Shown here: in pieces, positions 1 to 10,500 of the stretch
Layout of the letters: every line of letters begins with the position of its first letter
Numbering within the stretch: position 1 is the first letter of the stretch
NCBI RefSeq assembly: GCF_040581485.1
Contig: NC_090128.1
Coordinates: 15,004,001 to 15,068,000 of the forward strand
Direction of reading: 5' to 3'
From: Linepithema humile
Lineage: Eukaryota; Arthropoda; Insecta; Hymenoptera; Formicidae
Length of the DNA stretch: 64,000 bases
Made by a program: the position numbers and the translations under genes
Notes under the pieces: generated by a model
The model's database searches: none
What the model saw: the letters and a program-made list of their open reading frames with translations, nothing else
What the model was told of the DNA's origin: nothing

Positions 1-497
1 ACTATCGAAATTAACTCCATGTGATGATCCATGGTCTTAATAATCTGAAATCAATCAAAAACGAATTAGTAATGCCTCTAGATTGAATTTACCTGAAAAT
101 AAAACAAATTAATAAATTCTACAAAAACTCAAAAATTTTTAAATTTAAATTTTTCAAAACCTTTTATTGCCAGAATAATCTCAGGACTCAAGCGAACTTT
201 ACGGACCGAACTCAAAATAGTTATCTCTAAACGTTTCCGATTTATAGCAAACTCAAAATTTTTAGTAAAACTCTATAATTCGAATATTCAAGCTGGATTA
301 AGGTTATTATTGTTTATAATACATCGCTACGACGTCCCGCTCGCGAGATATCGACATTTTTGAAAAACCACTATGCGTTAAAATAATCTATAAAAAATAA
401 CAATAATAATGGTAAAAGTCAAAATTTTCAATAACTTACCGTTTTCCAAGGAATCGCGAAGGAAAGAAATATTTTTATAACACTTTCTCTCTGCATG
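1..497. repeat. Partial copy of the 108-aa-gene LTR-like repeat
   Basis: This stretch repeats the sequence found at 1757-2215 and again at 35930-36390, with only scattered differences. It includes the conserved leader of the 108-aa gene with its splice-like motifs, but the coding part is outside the window. It stops at position 497, where a TGTAACGTCCCG terminus begins, so it looks like an older copy into which the next unit was inserted. No other gene is visible in it. Confidence 0.75.
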
Positions 498-1429
498 TGT
501 AACGTCCCGTAAAATTTCTGAAAAATAAAATAATCAATTAGTTGTCAGTAGAGATATATCCTCAATTATTAAATTGCATGACCAAATATAATCTAGTAAT
601 TTAAGATTATAATATTTAAGGTGGATGTTTCGGAATAAATAAATTTAATTATCTTTAAATAATAATGCTATCGTGAAACATAAGGTTTCATCAATAGATT
701 ATAAACGTTAAATTCTCAATTGCTAATTATCCAGTAAATTCAAAGCTATATAATTTATTCTCGGATCTCTAACCTTACTTTAATCGGTTAATAAAATTTA
801 CTTTCCTTGTAATAAATACACTAAAGACAGAAATCTATAAATATATTCATACATTAATAATGAATCTAGTCGCTTTAGAGTCATATTTAAATTATAATAC
901 TATGACGGGAGAGTAAAGACTTAGTTATCGACTATGAAACATAAGCCGGTAAAACAGACCTATTGGAATACATTGAGAAAAATTATAAAATTCTAATAAC
1001 AGATTTCTAGCCTTAATGTATAGGAAGCAATTCGAATCATCGACAAAATTCTATACCGCGACCACCGTTATCTGTTCGTATAAATTGTACAACGCAGGCA
1101 ATTACAATTTACGATCTTCAACAATATCTTAATTACTTGAAATTTTATTTTGACGCGCTTAAAATTAACGCAAAATTAATATTATTGCAGAAGGGTGATT
1201 AAACTAATTCGTTTGAGTAATATAAACATATATATATATATATTCTAAAAAACTACAAAATATAAACAGTATAAAATAAAACATACAAAATAAACGAGAA
1301 TAACAAAGATAAATATAATTAAAAAAGCAAATATATATATACAAATATAAAAATATAAAATTACATATAAAAGAATTAAGAAAAAAGTAAATATATATAT
1401 ATGTAAACGAAAAAATATATATAATAAAA

Positions 1430-1756
1430 TTAGAAGATGAAACGAATAATAGATCTAACTAAAACGCGGGCTCGCTCCCAGAAATTCGGCTCAACGAGCC
1501 CCTCGGCAGGCTCAGGATTTTGAGCCTCAGCCGGCTCTTCCATCGGATCCTCGAATTGCTCTTCGATTCCTCTTGTAAAGGTCCTCATCGCCTCTACAAG
1601 TGAATTTCCATCTTCCCATGCAACAGCCTCGGGAAGTTGAAGGATTACTCGCGCCCTGTCTCCCATATCCGCGTACGTGCCAAAGAGGAGGATTCTCCTG
1701 GAGCCCTCCTCCCCGACATATGCTATTATCGTCAGTTCTATGCCGCGTTGCTCCAT
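1430..1756 (-). CDS. Hypothetical 108-aa LTR-encoded protein, copy 1
   Basis: I do not recognise this family. The protein has a beta-rich first half (residues 7-45, ending QLPE), a variable acidic segment (46-56), a helical stretch with the conserved motif RTFTRG near residue 59, an acidic Glu/Pro/Ala linker (70-88), and a C-terminal basic amphipathic helix beginning NFWERAR and ending in the hydrophobic RFIF. A second copy at 35603-35929 has the same length and about 60% identity, mostly conservative changes, with one codon lost near the start and one gained near the linker. Non-coding flanks of the two copies are about 95% identical, so the frame seems kept under selection while the protein changes. 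The ATG is preceded by a splice-acceptor-like sequence 12 nt upstream. Function unknown; the C-terminus could be membrane-seeking. Confidence 0.6.
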   Translation of the reverse strand: MEQRGIELTIIAYVGEEGSRRILLFGTYADMGDRARVILQLPEAVAWEDGNSLVEAMRTFTRGIEEQFEDPMEEPAEAQNPEPAEGLVEPNFWERARVLVRSIIRFIF

Positions 1757-1768
1757 GACCTTGAAAAT

Positions 1769-2244
1769 CTGAAAACAATCAAAAACGAGTTAGTAATGCC
1801 CCTAGATTAAAATTACCTGAAAATAAAACGAATTATTAAATTTTACAAAAACTCAAAAATTTTAAAATTTAAATTTTTCAAAATTTTTTATTGCCAGAAT
1901 AATCTCACAACTAAAGCGAACCTTACGGACCAAACTCAAAATAGTTATCTCTAAACGTTTCCGATTTATAGTAGACTCAAAATTTTTAGTAAAACTCTAT
2001 AATTCGAATATTCAAGCTGGATTAAGGTTATTATTGTTTATAATACATCGCTACGACGTCCCGTTCGCGAGATATCGACATTTTTTAAAAACCACTATGC
2101 GTTAAAATAATCTATAAAAAATAACAATAATAATGGTAAAAGTCAAAATTTTCAATAACTTACCCTTTCCAAGAAAATTACAAAAGAAATAATATTCTTC
2201 TTAATACTTTCTCTCTGCATGCACGCAAGCAACAAGTGACTTAC
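1769..2244 (-). other. Candidate leader intron of the 108-aa gene
   Basis: Reading the minus strand, a strong donor (CTAG/GTAAGTCA) lies at 2244-2243 and an acceptor (TTTTCAG/AT) at 1770-1769, 12 nt before the ATG. A second acceptor-donor like point (TTTTCAG/GTAATT) lies at 1816-1817, so a short alternative intron is possible. The same sites are conserved in copy 2 (35942 and 36420). Splicing is inferred only from the motifs. Confidence 0.4.
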
Positions 2245-3127
2245 CTAGCCGCCCTCTGGCAGCGAGGTACAGCTACCTTAAAACCGGTCGACAAGTGTCC
2301 GCTAAGAAATAATTAATTTAATATTTTGACCCTAATAAACCGTATAAATTTGCTGAAATAAATTAATAATTAATTAATTCTAAATTAATAAACTAGTAAA
2401 ACTTTTAAATAATTGAATAACAAACGAGAAATAAGCGATTACACTAGTTAAAAATAATACTTGCTCAGACTGTACCTGTGAATGCAAGCACAAGAGCTGA
2501 ACATTTGAATTATTAAATAAAAGATTTACTAGAACAGTTGGATTAAAAATAATATCTTGTCAATGAACTGTATATTAATTAGTTATTGAAACCAAGAAAG
2601 AATGTTTAAATTAATTATTTTAAATTTAAAATAAACACCTTTTTGGTATGAGAATAATAATAAATAACACTTTAATTTTTATAAATAAATTATAGTATGT
2701 AAATTCGCAACGCCGATCTGATAGAATCAATCCCGAACGTCCTACGATAAGTATAACGGAATCTAAAATTATTTTCGCACTTATATCTATAAATCCATAT
2801 TTCACACAAAATCGCGAATAACTCAAAAGTGAATTTAACTACAGACTTCAAACTTTGAGAACCACTTTTAAATACGGGATCACCCAATATTCTTCAATAA
2901 TATCTTACTAATTAACTCTAATTAAAAACTTGACTAATTAAAGCTGTAGTATAACTTTATAGTACTACCTTAAAAGTGCAACTCTATGAAAGAGCCTGTA
3001 TGGAGGCCCAATTTGAATTCCCTTCGTCAGAAGACGTAAAATGAAAGTTGCTTACGTGAAAAAATTCGACCTAAGTGCTAACACTTAACCTGTAGCCCTC
3101 GAAACAAAATCGCCTTTTTCACATATG

Positions 3128-3128
<1 letters not shown>

Positions 3129-3173
<45 letters not shown>
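3129..3173. repeat. (TA)n microsatellite
   Basis: About 22 TA dinucleotide repeats, uninterrupted, in AT-rich DNA. Confidence 0.95.
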
Positions 3174-3175
<2 letters not shown>

Positions 3176-3987
3176 ATACATGTCTCTCTATAGACCCCTT
3201 CACAGCTAACTTTAAACGACCAACTGACTTGAAATACTTAACCAACGAGTGAAGGCGAATAAGATAAGAATATTTTTATGAAATTATTAAAAATAATTAT
3301 TTATTGTTATATATATATATTATAGAGCATAAGATAGGATAAGGAAATTAATATATATTATTACTTAGAACTATATATCTTTTTATTCTTAATTAAGATA
3401 CACTGTCGATGCTTCCGAATTATTAGTATAAATATAAATTTCTCGCATATAATAAATAATTATTGTACACACTTACAGCTATATATTTGTAGTGTTGCGC
3501 TTTGTTGTATGCGATGAAATTCCGTTAAAATAAGTTAAATATTAACAATTTATAAACAATAATTAATTTTAAGTGCGGAATACGGAATTTTTCCAAGATC
3601 AAACTTATATGTCGTTGTGAATCTGAAAATGAGCAATGTTAATATCCAAACAAGATGATGTTAAAGTGTTAATAATTGTTTGTAAATAAGGAAATACGAT
3701 ATAAAATATTTCGTATCGGAACATAAAATAGATCATCGAACACATCGACGTCCGCTAATACGATGACTCATGAACACCTGCAAGATAAAACATCCGAGAC
3801 GCGACGAAAGAAATTGAAGGTCCAGCGACGTTCTACGAAATCACGCATATAGTTCAACACAGAGAAGGGTTGACTGATGCAACTCGCCGACAAAGGAATA
3901 TCATCGCCGATCACGTATCGAACTGCGAAGAACAAAGATCAACCTTGACACGCGCCTCACGTCTTCTTTAGTCCCGCCTATTTTGCC

Positions 3988-3995
3988 TATAAAAA
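3988..3995 (+). promoter_or_regulatory. TATA box of Gypsy-1 LTR promoter
   Basis: TATAAAAA followed by a GC-rich stretch and several repeated AGCAGT/AGTATGA-like segments about 30-60 nt downstream. The position inside the LTR fits the U3/R boundary. Inferred from motif and context. Confidence 0.5.
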
Positions 3996-4628
3996 GGGTA
4001 CCCGATGGCACCGCGAAGTAGTATAGAAAAAATCAGCAGTGCAGCAGTATGAAAAAGGGAGCAGTACGAAAGAATCAGCAGTGTCGGGAAGCCATATTCA
4101 ACGAATAAGAACATAGAATCTCGCGAGCAATGCGAAATAAGAACTTAGAAAAACTCGAGCAGCACGATCTAAGGACTTAGAATTTTTACGAAGCACTACA
4201 TAAGAACATAGAATTTTGCGAGCAATGCGAAATGAGAACATAGAAAAATAACGCAAGAAGTGCATAAAGAAGAAATCAAGGAACCATACTCAAGCTGAAC
4301 ATTAAAATTTAATCGACATACTGCCATTACAACTATATCAACCAATCGCTACTTCAAAGTTTAACATAAAATTTATGGAACTCGAAATTATTTATGGGAA
4401 TTTGGCAAGGAAAATTTATACCATCTACAAGTCAACAACTTACGAAGCCACTACTAAATTTCAAGAAACCAAGGAACTCAACAGAAGACACATCAGAACG
4501 GGAACCTCTCCTTTCAGCCGACGGATCATCATCATCAGGAAGCAGCTACGAGTCAGTCAACGACCGATCAACAGGAACATCGTACTCTAAGAAACCGAGC
4601 GAACACAGCGGAATCAAAACAAAAATCT

Positions 4629-4931
4629 GTAAGTCCGGAATCCTTTATTGTAAAATCAGCACTAACAAATAAATGCAAATTAATTGAAACATGAGAATCA
4701 ATGGTGAACATAACCCAATCGTACAAGTTAATATAAAATTTCTACATCAAGAAACCGAGTGACAAAATTATCTAACTTTAATCTTTTATTACGCACGCAC
4801 ACGCGCATTTTCACCGACTAACATAATTTTTCTATATATTAAATTCCTTTTATTTTGATCACGATATACGATAATTGAAATTCTTACAATCACAGCGAGT
4901 AAGATCAACGCCACGGAATTGAGAACCAAGT
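4629..4931 (+). other. Leader splice sites with a 34-nt microexon
   Basis: A donor GTAAGTCC at 4629, an acceptor ending CACAG at 4895, a 34-nt stretch, and then another donor GTAAGTTA at 4930, all upstream of the 256-aa ORF. They would remove most of the AU-rich leader. No RNA data; inferred from motifs, which recur in the other long LTRs of this window. Confidence 0.35.
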
Positions 4932-5006
4932 AAGTTACTTTCATAATTGTCTGTTAACCAAGTGATACATTATTTTCTTCCGTTTGACATATTAACGCGC
5001 TACTAA

Positions 5007-5777
5007 ATGACAAAGACTATCGACACAATTAGACGCCATAAGAAACGAAAAACTTATAAATTGCAAAGATCTAAGCTCCGCGTAGCAAAGAAACATCGGA
5101 AATCGAGTCAACTTTCACAGAAGCAATTAATAGCTTTCGAAGCATTAATTTCAGAATTGATAGATATTCCCATTCAAGCAAACGCATATGACATTTTACG
5201 GGACATCGAAGACAGAGATAGGAAAGAACAAATAATTAAATCGGAACATCATAATATTATCAAATCGGAAATAATTATAAACTCTACAATCGAACAGATA
5301 ACTCTTGAAGATAATATAGCTGAAATAGATTTCTATACCGAACTAAAACTTGATTCTACGACGCCAGCATTTATAAATTACGACGACTTGATTACTTACG
5401 TACAACATACAAATCAGATTAAAATCGATCCATTAGAATCCGAATTACAAGAAGCCTTTCTCACATTGACGACTCTACAATTAATAACTATTGATGATAT
5501 AATAGAAGAATTACACACCGATAATCAAACGACAGACCGCGTAAATGATGGAAATTACAATACTTTAATCGCGAATAAAGGAAACTCAACTATCAACATA
5601 CAACCGACGTGTGGTACCTCCGCCGACGTTAGCCCTTATAATTCGATCGCAGGTGTAGCAGGAAAATCATTTACCGACAGTTTACCGACGAATAACGTAC
5701 CTACAAACAACGATTTTGATACTCTAGCAGCGGACAGGGAAGTGGAATATTATACGAATAAATTACAACTCTATTAA
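5007..5777 (+). CDS. Hypothetical 256-aa LTR-encoded basic/acidic protein
   Basis: Function unknown. Residues 1-40 are very basic (RRHKKRK, KKHRK), like a nuclear or RNA-binding tail; from about 41 to 175 the protein is helical and acidic (LSQKQLIAFEALISEL; LEDNIAEIDFY; ITIDDIIEELH); the last 80 residues are polar and low in structure. No cysteine clusters or membrane segment. It is uninterrupted, starts at the first ATG of the frame, and sits inside the Gypsy-1 LTR between promoter and primer site, so it would be at the 5' end of the genomic RNA. The basic start resembles the 67-aa ORF at 29139 in position and composition, not clearly in sequence. An accessory regulator or RNA-binding protein is a guess. 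Confidence 0.5.
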   Translation: MTKTIDTIRRHKKRKTYKLQRSKLRVAKKHRKSSQLSQKQLIAFEALISELIDIPIQANAYDILRDIEDRDRKEQIIKSEHHNIIKSEIIINSTIEQITLEDNIAEIDFYTELKLDSTTPAFINYDDLITYVQHTNQIKIDPLESELQEAFLTLTTLQLITIDDIIEELHTDNQTTDRVNDGNYNTLIANKGNSTINIQPTCGTSADVSPYNSIAGVAGKSFTDSLPTNNVPTNNDFDTLAADREVEYYTNKLQLY

Positions 5778-6054
5778 TTTTTATTACGTTTATTGATACA
5801 ATAACCATCCCCGTTCTCGCACTCACGGACCGCCTCTACCTTCTTAAGCTCTCGAATCCCGAGGTATTGCCGGCCCAGCAGGTAGCCTCAAAAATTGAGA
5901 GCACCCTTATTTTGCGTGACTGAGGTACACTCAGATAAGAAGAACCTAACGGAGTCCGCCGAGGCACGACATCCGTGTAGGAAGTAACGGTCGAGCATCG
6001 AGGTGCATCGCCATCTGCAACATAAAAAAACAATAGATACATTTAAAATAAAAT

Positions 6055-6124
6055 TGGTGGCAGCGGCATATTATCGCGAGACGTTACAGCCGGGTTAAAA
6101 TAAAATTGGTGGCAGCGGTGGGAT
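6055..6124 (+). other. Two tandem tRNA-Leu-type primer binding sites
   Basis: TGGTGGCAGCGG occurs at 6055 and, with the longer match TGGTGGCAGCGGTGGGAT, at 6107-6124. The longer one is complementary to the 3' end of eukaryotic tRNA-Leu as I know it (...CCCACCGCTGCCACCA). The 52-bp spacing repeats an AAAATAAAAT lead-in before each site. It primes minus-strand DNA synthesis in Ty3/Gypsy elements; why there are two is unclear. Confidence 0.7.
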
Positions 6125-6215
6125 GACAAAAAATTAAGAAAGGTTAAGGCTGAGAGTGCTTGACAGGTGGGATGATAAAAAATTAAGAAAGGTTAAGGCT
6201 GAGAGTGCTTGACAG
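6120..6215 (+). repeat. 48-49 bp tandem duplication in Gypsy-1 leader
   Basis: The segment starting GGGATGA and ending CTTGACAGG occurs twice back to back just after the primer site. Its second copy contains the LINE target site. Confidence 0.85.
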
Positions 6216-6225
6216 GTGGGAGTGC

Positions 6226-8162
6226 ATGGCGGGGCTTGGTCCCCCCGCCCCCCCCCCCCCGTCGGGGGACCCGCAGATTGCGGCGAGCCTGGCGGGGATT
6301 GCCGACACCCTTCGTGGGTTCGGTGAGCGATTGAGGGGACTGGAGGAGAGGGTAGCAATGCCCTCCCCTCCTCCGGCCCCTGCCTCTTCCCGCCCTTGGA
6401 TGCCCCCCACTGGGGGGGTAGCTCGGGATAGCGGTGGGAGGAAGAAGAGGAAGAGGAAGGAGAGAAACGGGATGGCGGTCCCTCGGGGGAGTGGGGACGT
6501 TCCCCAGCCCACACCGGGGTCTCCCGCCATCGCCACGGGCTCTCCCATGGAAGGGAGCATCACCCCGGCGGCGGTAGGTTCCAACGAGTGGACTGCCGTC
6601 GCCGGGAAGAAGAGGAGGGCGGGGAAAAAGGGGGTGGGACCTGGTCACCCCACTCCCTCGAGCCGGGTTAGACAGGCTCAGCAGAGGGTGGCCCCCAGGG
6701 AGGCGGCACCCAAGAGCCGGTCCAAGGAGGCGAGGAAACGCCTCCCTCGCTCCGCGGCGGTCATGCTGACGGGACGGGAGAATCTGTCCGGAGCATTGGC
6801 CGCCGCGAGGCGGAAAATAAATCTGAGCGACCTTGGCATTGATAAGATCAGTGCCAGGGGAGCTCACGGTGGTGGGGGCCTCCTACTGGAGATACCATGG
6901 GGGGGGCCGGAGGCGGAGGCAAAGGCGGACCGACTGACCACGGTCCTCCGGATGGCCCTCGGGGAGGATTTTGAGGGCATCGGGGTCACGAGGCCGACCA
7001 AACGCCTCGACCTCCGCCTCAGGGGAGTGGAGGAATCGATCTCCGAGGAGGAGATCCGCCAGGCAGTTGCTGTCAAGGGCGGATGCTCCGAATAGGAGAT
7101 TCGAGTGGGCCCGCTGTGCCCCGCTGTGCGCAGATTGCGTACAGTGTGGGTGCAAGGCCCGGCAAGGGCGATCGTCAAGGTAGCGGAGGCAGGGAGGATC
7201 ACCGTGGGAACGTGGTTCTCCGTACGGGCGGAGCTGTTGAAGGACAGACCGGCCCGCTGCTTCCGCTGCCTTGCGCGTGGGCACACACAGCGGAGGTGCC
7301 CGTCCAGAGAGGACCGGGCCTCCCTCTGCTTTCAGTGCGGGGAGGCGGGGCACAGACAGTGTTGCGATATGGGACCGGTTGTATGCGCATGTTCGGCAAT
7401 ACGGCGTCAGTACAGTGTCTCATACAAATTAAACAAGGCACCGTTACCCCGCTACATTAAAAATATTTCTAAATTTTTTTAAATTGATTGAAATTTTTTA
7501 CTTCTTGGTTTTTTAGCTGCTGGCTCCGTAGATTCCATGCTTGTAAATAAATAAATCTTACCTTATTTGTAGTCACCAGACCTTCTCATGTCAAAACGTC
7601 CCGCCATACAGTCAACACATAACATATAACGGCACTGGATCTCCATCACCGCACATGCGCAGAGCCGCACATGCGCATACAACCGGTCCCATATCGCAAC
7701 ACTGGGCACAGAGGGGCCAACTGTGAGCGCCCGGCCCACTGCCCCATCTGTGCCACCGCGGGCAGGAAGGCGGACCACAGGGCGGGGTCGGAGAAATGTC
7801 CTCCGATCCCCCCTGCGCCCAGGGCTCCTCCAGAAAGGGGCAATATAGCTCCCCCCCCTGGGGGCGGGGTTACCGAGCCAACTGGTCCGGGCCCCGCCTC
7901 CCCGGAGGAAGGGGGGACTCCGGAGAGAGGATCTCCTGTGCCTGGTCCCAGTGGGGCCAGTGCCAGGAGGATGATTTTGAGGTTGGAGAGATTGGACGGG
8001 GCCGCTGGGCCCTCCCGCACCCCGGCGGAGAAGAGGCCGAGGGGGGCTGGAGGGGAGGAGACTAGTCCTCCCCTACAGATGCCCACGAAAGTCCGGGCCC
8101 TTTCTGCTTCAAGGCCACCACCGGGCAAACCGGGGCTAAGAAGCAGAAAGGGCACGGAGTAG
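6226..8162 (+). pseudogene. LINE ORF1 (gag-like, CCHC zinc knuckles), broken
   Basis: ORF1 of an R1/TRAS-like LINE: an RNA-binding protein that coats the element RNA. The first part (6226-7095) has a Pro/Gly-rich start, a basic Lys/Arg segment and an alpha-beta gag-like domain. A TAG at 7093-7095 stops the frame, which then continues in the same phase. Zinc knuckles follow: CFRCLARGHTQRRC, a second beginning CFQCGEAGH, and a third (CPICATAGRKADH with a distal Cys) after the MITE; the hAT insertion at 7357-7704 splits the second knuckle. The tail to 8162 is Pro/Gly/Glu-rich. Two independent breaks make it inactive. The family assignment rests on ORF1 architecture. Confidence 0.75.
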
Positions 8163-8853
8163 GAAGGGCATGCCCTTTATATTAAGGAGAGGGGCGAAGG
8201 GAGATGTGGAGGGGGCTTGCCCCGGACACACTCCTTCGCCCTACTCTAGAGGAGCTCCCTCCTTCGGACGGCGGAATTATGCGCTTTGCGCCCCCCCGCC
8301 CACAAGTCCGGAGGAGGGGAGCTAAATTTAAGTTAGGTCCCCCCAGGCCCGGCTCGATCTTGATCGAGAAACAAACGGGCCTGGGAGTGAGACCCACGGG
8401 TCGGCCCCTTTAGGACCGAACCGAAGGTTTTTGGTCCCCTGCGGGCGGTTATGGCGCGACGTACAGACGCGAGCCGCCCGCAGTGTGGACCACCGGGTCG
8501 TGACCCGAAGATGTGTGTAGCGTCGAGGGGGGGGGGGAGAACTTTGTTCTCCCCACAACAGGTTTTGTGCCGGGAAACCGGCATGCCGGGGGGATGGCTG
8601 GATGTATGCGTTTGCGGTTCCCAGCCTCCCCCCCATAACGGCCGCTGACGGCAAATCAACGGGGGTGGGGTTTAGTTGGTAGGCGTCCGGAGGAACTGGT
8701 GGTGTAGCAGACCACTCCTCCGGACGAATCCAACACTACCCTCTGGCAGGGATGTTCCCATTGCACGCCAGAGGGTGTCTTTGGAAGATTCCCCACCCCC
8801 GGGGAGGGGCTTGCCCCTCCCAGAACAAAAAAAAAAAAAAAAAAAAAAAAAAA
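6229..8853 (+). mobile_element. ORF1-only non-LTR retrotransposon (R1/TRAS-like)
   Basis: A GC-rich block in AT-rich DNA, ending in 27 A residues (8827-8853) and bounded by a perfect 14-bp target duplication GGTGGGAGTGCATG at 6215-6228 and 8854-8867. It carries a gag-like ORF1 with CCHC knuckles and then goes straight to a 3' UTR-like region (8163-8826) that is GC-rich with G- and C-runs. There is no reverse transcriptase or endonuclease ORF2. It was therefore mobilised in trans or lost ORF2 internally. It interrupts the Gypsy-1 leader and is itself interrupted by a hAT MITE. Confidence 0.85.
7357..7704. mobile_element. Non-autonomous hAT MITE (348 bp)
   Basis: Begins CAGTGTTGCGATATGG and ends with its inverse, an inverted repeat of about 35 bp, flanked by the 8-bp target duplication GGCACAGA (7349-7356 and 7705-7712). 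CAGTG termini with 8-bp duplication are the hAT signature. No transposase inside. It is the youngest layer in this nest. Confidence 0.9.
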
Positions 8854-8918
8854 GGTGGGAGTGCATGACAGGTGAAATTGAAAGAAAATTTTGAAAATAT
8901 ATAACGAGATATACAACG

Positions 8919-10041
8919 ATGCCTATTACGCGATCACATTCTTCGAACCCCCCGTCGGAAGGTGGCCATGAAACAGAAGGAGGAGCGAAAGGAATGACTG
9001 CGGCCGAAACAGAATTTATAAATCAACGATTAGCTGAAAAGACAAAGTTACTTCAAGAACAGACCGAAGCAGTGAGACAGAGACATGAAGAATTAGAACA
9101 GATGCGACGCGAAGTCGAACAGAGGAGACATACTATTGAATCACCTTTGAGAGATAGAATGGAACAAATAGAACAAGCTTTAGCTTCACTGGCGCGATTA
9201 CCGGAACAAGTGAATTTATTAAGCCGAAATATTTCTGCTCTCCAAATTTCAGGAAATAATCAAAACGACCATACAAAACCAATTGTATCAGGAAACAAGA
9301 GCCCACCCAGAGAAATTAACAGAAATATCGAACAATTATTTTCTCCATCAAGTCAACACGCGCGAATGAATCAAAATTTGCCGACGGATTTCTCGTCCCC
9401 CATTCGTCTCAAAGATGTCATCGATTCCATTCCGAAATACGATGGACATAAAATGTCAGTATTTCATTTTTGTAAAATATGCGAAAGAGCACTTAAATTA
9501 ATTCCGCCACAACAAGAATATCATTTGGTACAATTAATAATGAACAAATTGCAAGGACACGCCTACGCTGCTGTTGAAGGCTCCGAATACATAACTGTGT
9601 TTGAAATAACTCGACGATTAAGAAAAATTTTCGGTCCAAATAAATCTACAGATCAATACCGCGGTGAATTAGCCAACATTTATATGAAGCCGAACGAAAG
9701 CCTCTTCGATTATATTGAAAGAATTAAAGAATTACGAACTGCAATTCTCGATGGAAAAACCACTGAATCTGGATTTATAGATGAATCAATAAAAAACTCA
9801 ATTGAATTAAGTGCAAGAGACAGTTTCGTAAACGGACTTCCATCTGATCTTTTAATTCGAGTGAAATTGGAACAATATTTTACTTTGGAAGATGCTATTA
9901 CTACAGCAATTCAACTCTCTAAAACCTTGGAAGCCGAAAACATGCGAAAGCGCGCTCAATATCCTAAAACTAATACCCCCCCTTCGTGCAGATATTCCTT
10001 ATAAACCAAGGCCAGTAAATATTACCGCCCCTGTTATGGAT
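8919..10041 (+). pseudogene. gag: Gypsy-1 gag, truncated
   Basis: Structural capsid protein of a Ty3/Gypsy element. An N-terminal coiled coil (residues 28-90, rich in Glu/Gln/Arg, AEKTKLLQEQ) is followed by a capsid-like domain (about 155-345) with motifs shared with Gypsy-2 gag: YDGHKMSV, LIPP, LVQLIMNKLQGHA, DQYRGELANIYMKPNES. The open frame ends at 10004 after a C-run (about 9975-9981) where the reading phase shifts; the other phase continues gag-like to 10041. There Gypsy-2's LTR begins, so nucleocapsid and pol are missing. Start ATG at 8919 is the first in frame, 50 nt after the LINE's right target duplication. Confidence 0.8.
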
Positions 10042-10387
10042 TGTCACGTGCTAACGGAACGCACAAATGTTGTACGATTCTTGGAGCAAGAGGCCCTTGT
10101 CGTTTGCACGATGGTTACCCGTCTCCTGGACACTATGAGGTGAGTTTAGCCGCTGTCACCAGATTTTTGATGGTTTACTCCATGTAGGTGGTCACTTCCA
10201 AAGTCGCGGGCCAACTGATTCTGCAGATGGTGTTCGGTCTTTGGAGGATATGGATGTGTTTTCCACAGGTTGAAATAAATATCTCAATCTTTTACAAATG
10301 GTTACCCATTTTTTTTATTCATCTTATCCTTCCCTTTTTCCCTTTTCTTTAATACGCTAATGAACGCTAATAAAATCTTAAAAATTT

Positions 10388-10500
10388 ATCTATTTAATAA
10401 AAATTGTTTACAAAAAAAAATTATTTAATAAAAATAATTGTTTACAAAAAAAAATTATTTAATAAAAATTATTGTTTACAAAAAAATTATTTAATAAAAT
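10388..10500. repeat. AT-rich tandem repeat in LTR A (about 3 units)
   Basis: Units of about 35-38 bp built from ATTATTTAATAAAA and ATTGTTTACAAAAA. The homologous stretch in LTR A copy 2 is expanded to about ten units (25378-25722). Confidence 0.85.

Larger units (their letters stand above)
498..3492. repeat. Long LTR-like repeat carrying an antisense 108-aa gene
   Basis: Begins with TGTAACGTCCCG, the same terminus seen at 29898 and 34639 and (reversed) at 12805. The first 2.1 kb match 34639-36749 closely outside the coding part. The right limit is inferred from the start of the next LTR at 3493; homology to the second copy can only be followed to about 2575 because that copy is cut there. 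The rest (2575-3492) is AT-rich with no gene I can support. I call it LTR-like because of the terminus; no primer site abuts it, so a solo LTR or another repeat type is possible. Confidence 0.55.
3493..6022 (+). mobile_element. Gypsy-1 5' LTR (about 2.5 kb, protein-coding)
   Basis: Starts TGTTGC and ends GCAACA (6-bp terminal inverted repeat), and is followed within 33 bp by a tRNA-Leu-type primer site, as expected of a 5' LTR. It holds a TATA box at 3988, splice-like sites at 4629-4930 and a 256-aa ORF at 5007-5777. No matching 3' LTR is in the window; the element is cut by Gypsy-2 at 10042. The exact right end could lie a little further down, since a second CGTTACA terminus-like motif occurs at 6082. 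Confidence 0.55.

Noticed and set aside
6134..7460. Long open frames on the strand opposite to the LINE ORF1
   Set aside because: GC-rich DNA has few stops in any frame; their composition is Pro/Arg/Gly noise and they span the inserted element's boundaries.
8672..8916. Frames reading through the LINE poly(A) as poly-Phe or poly-Lys
   Set aside because: Homopolymer artefacts.
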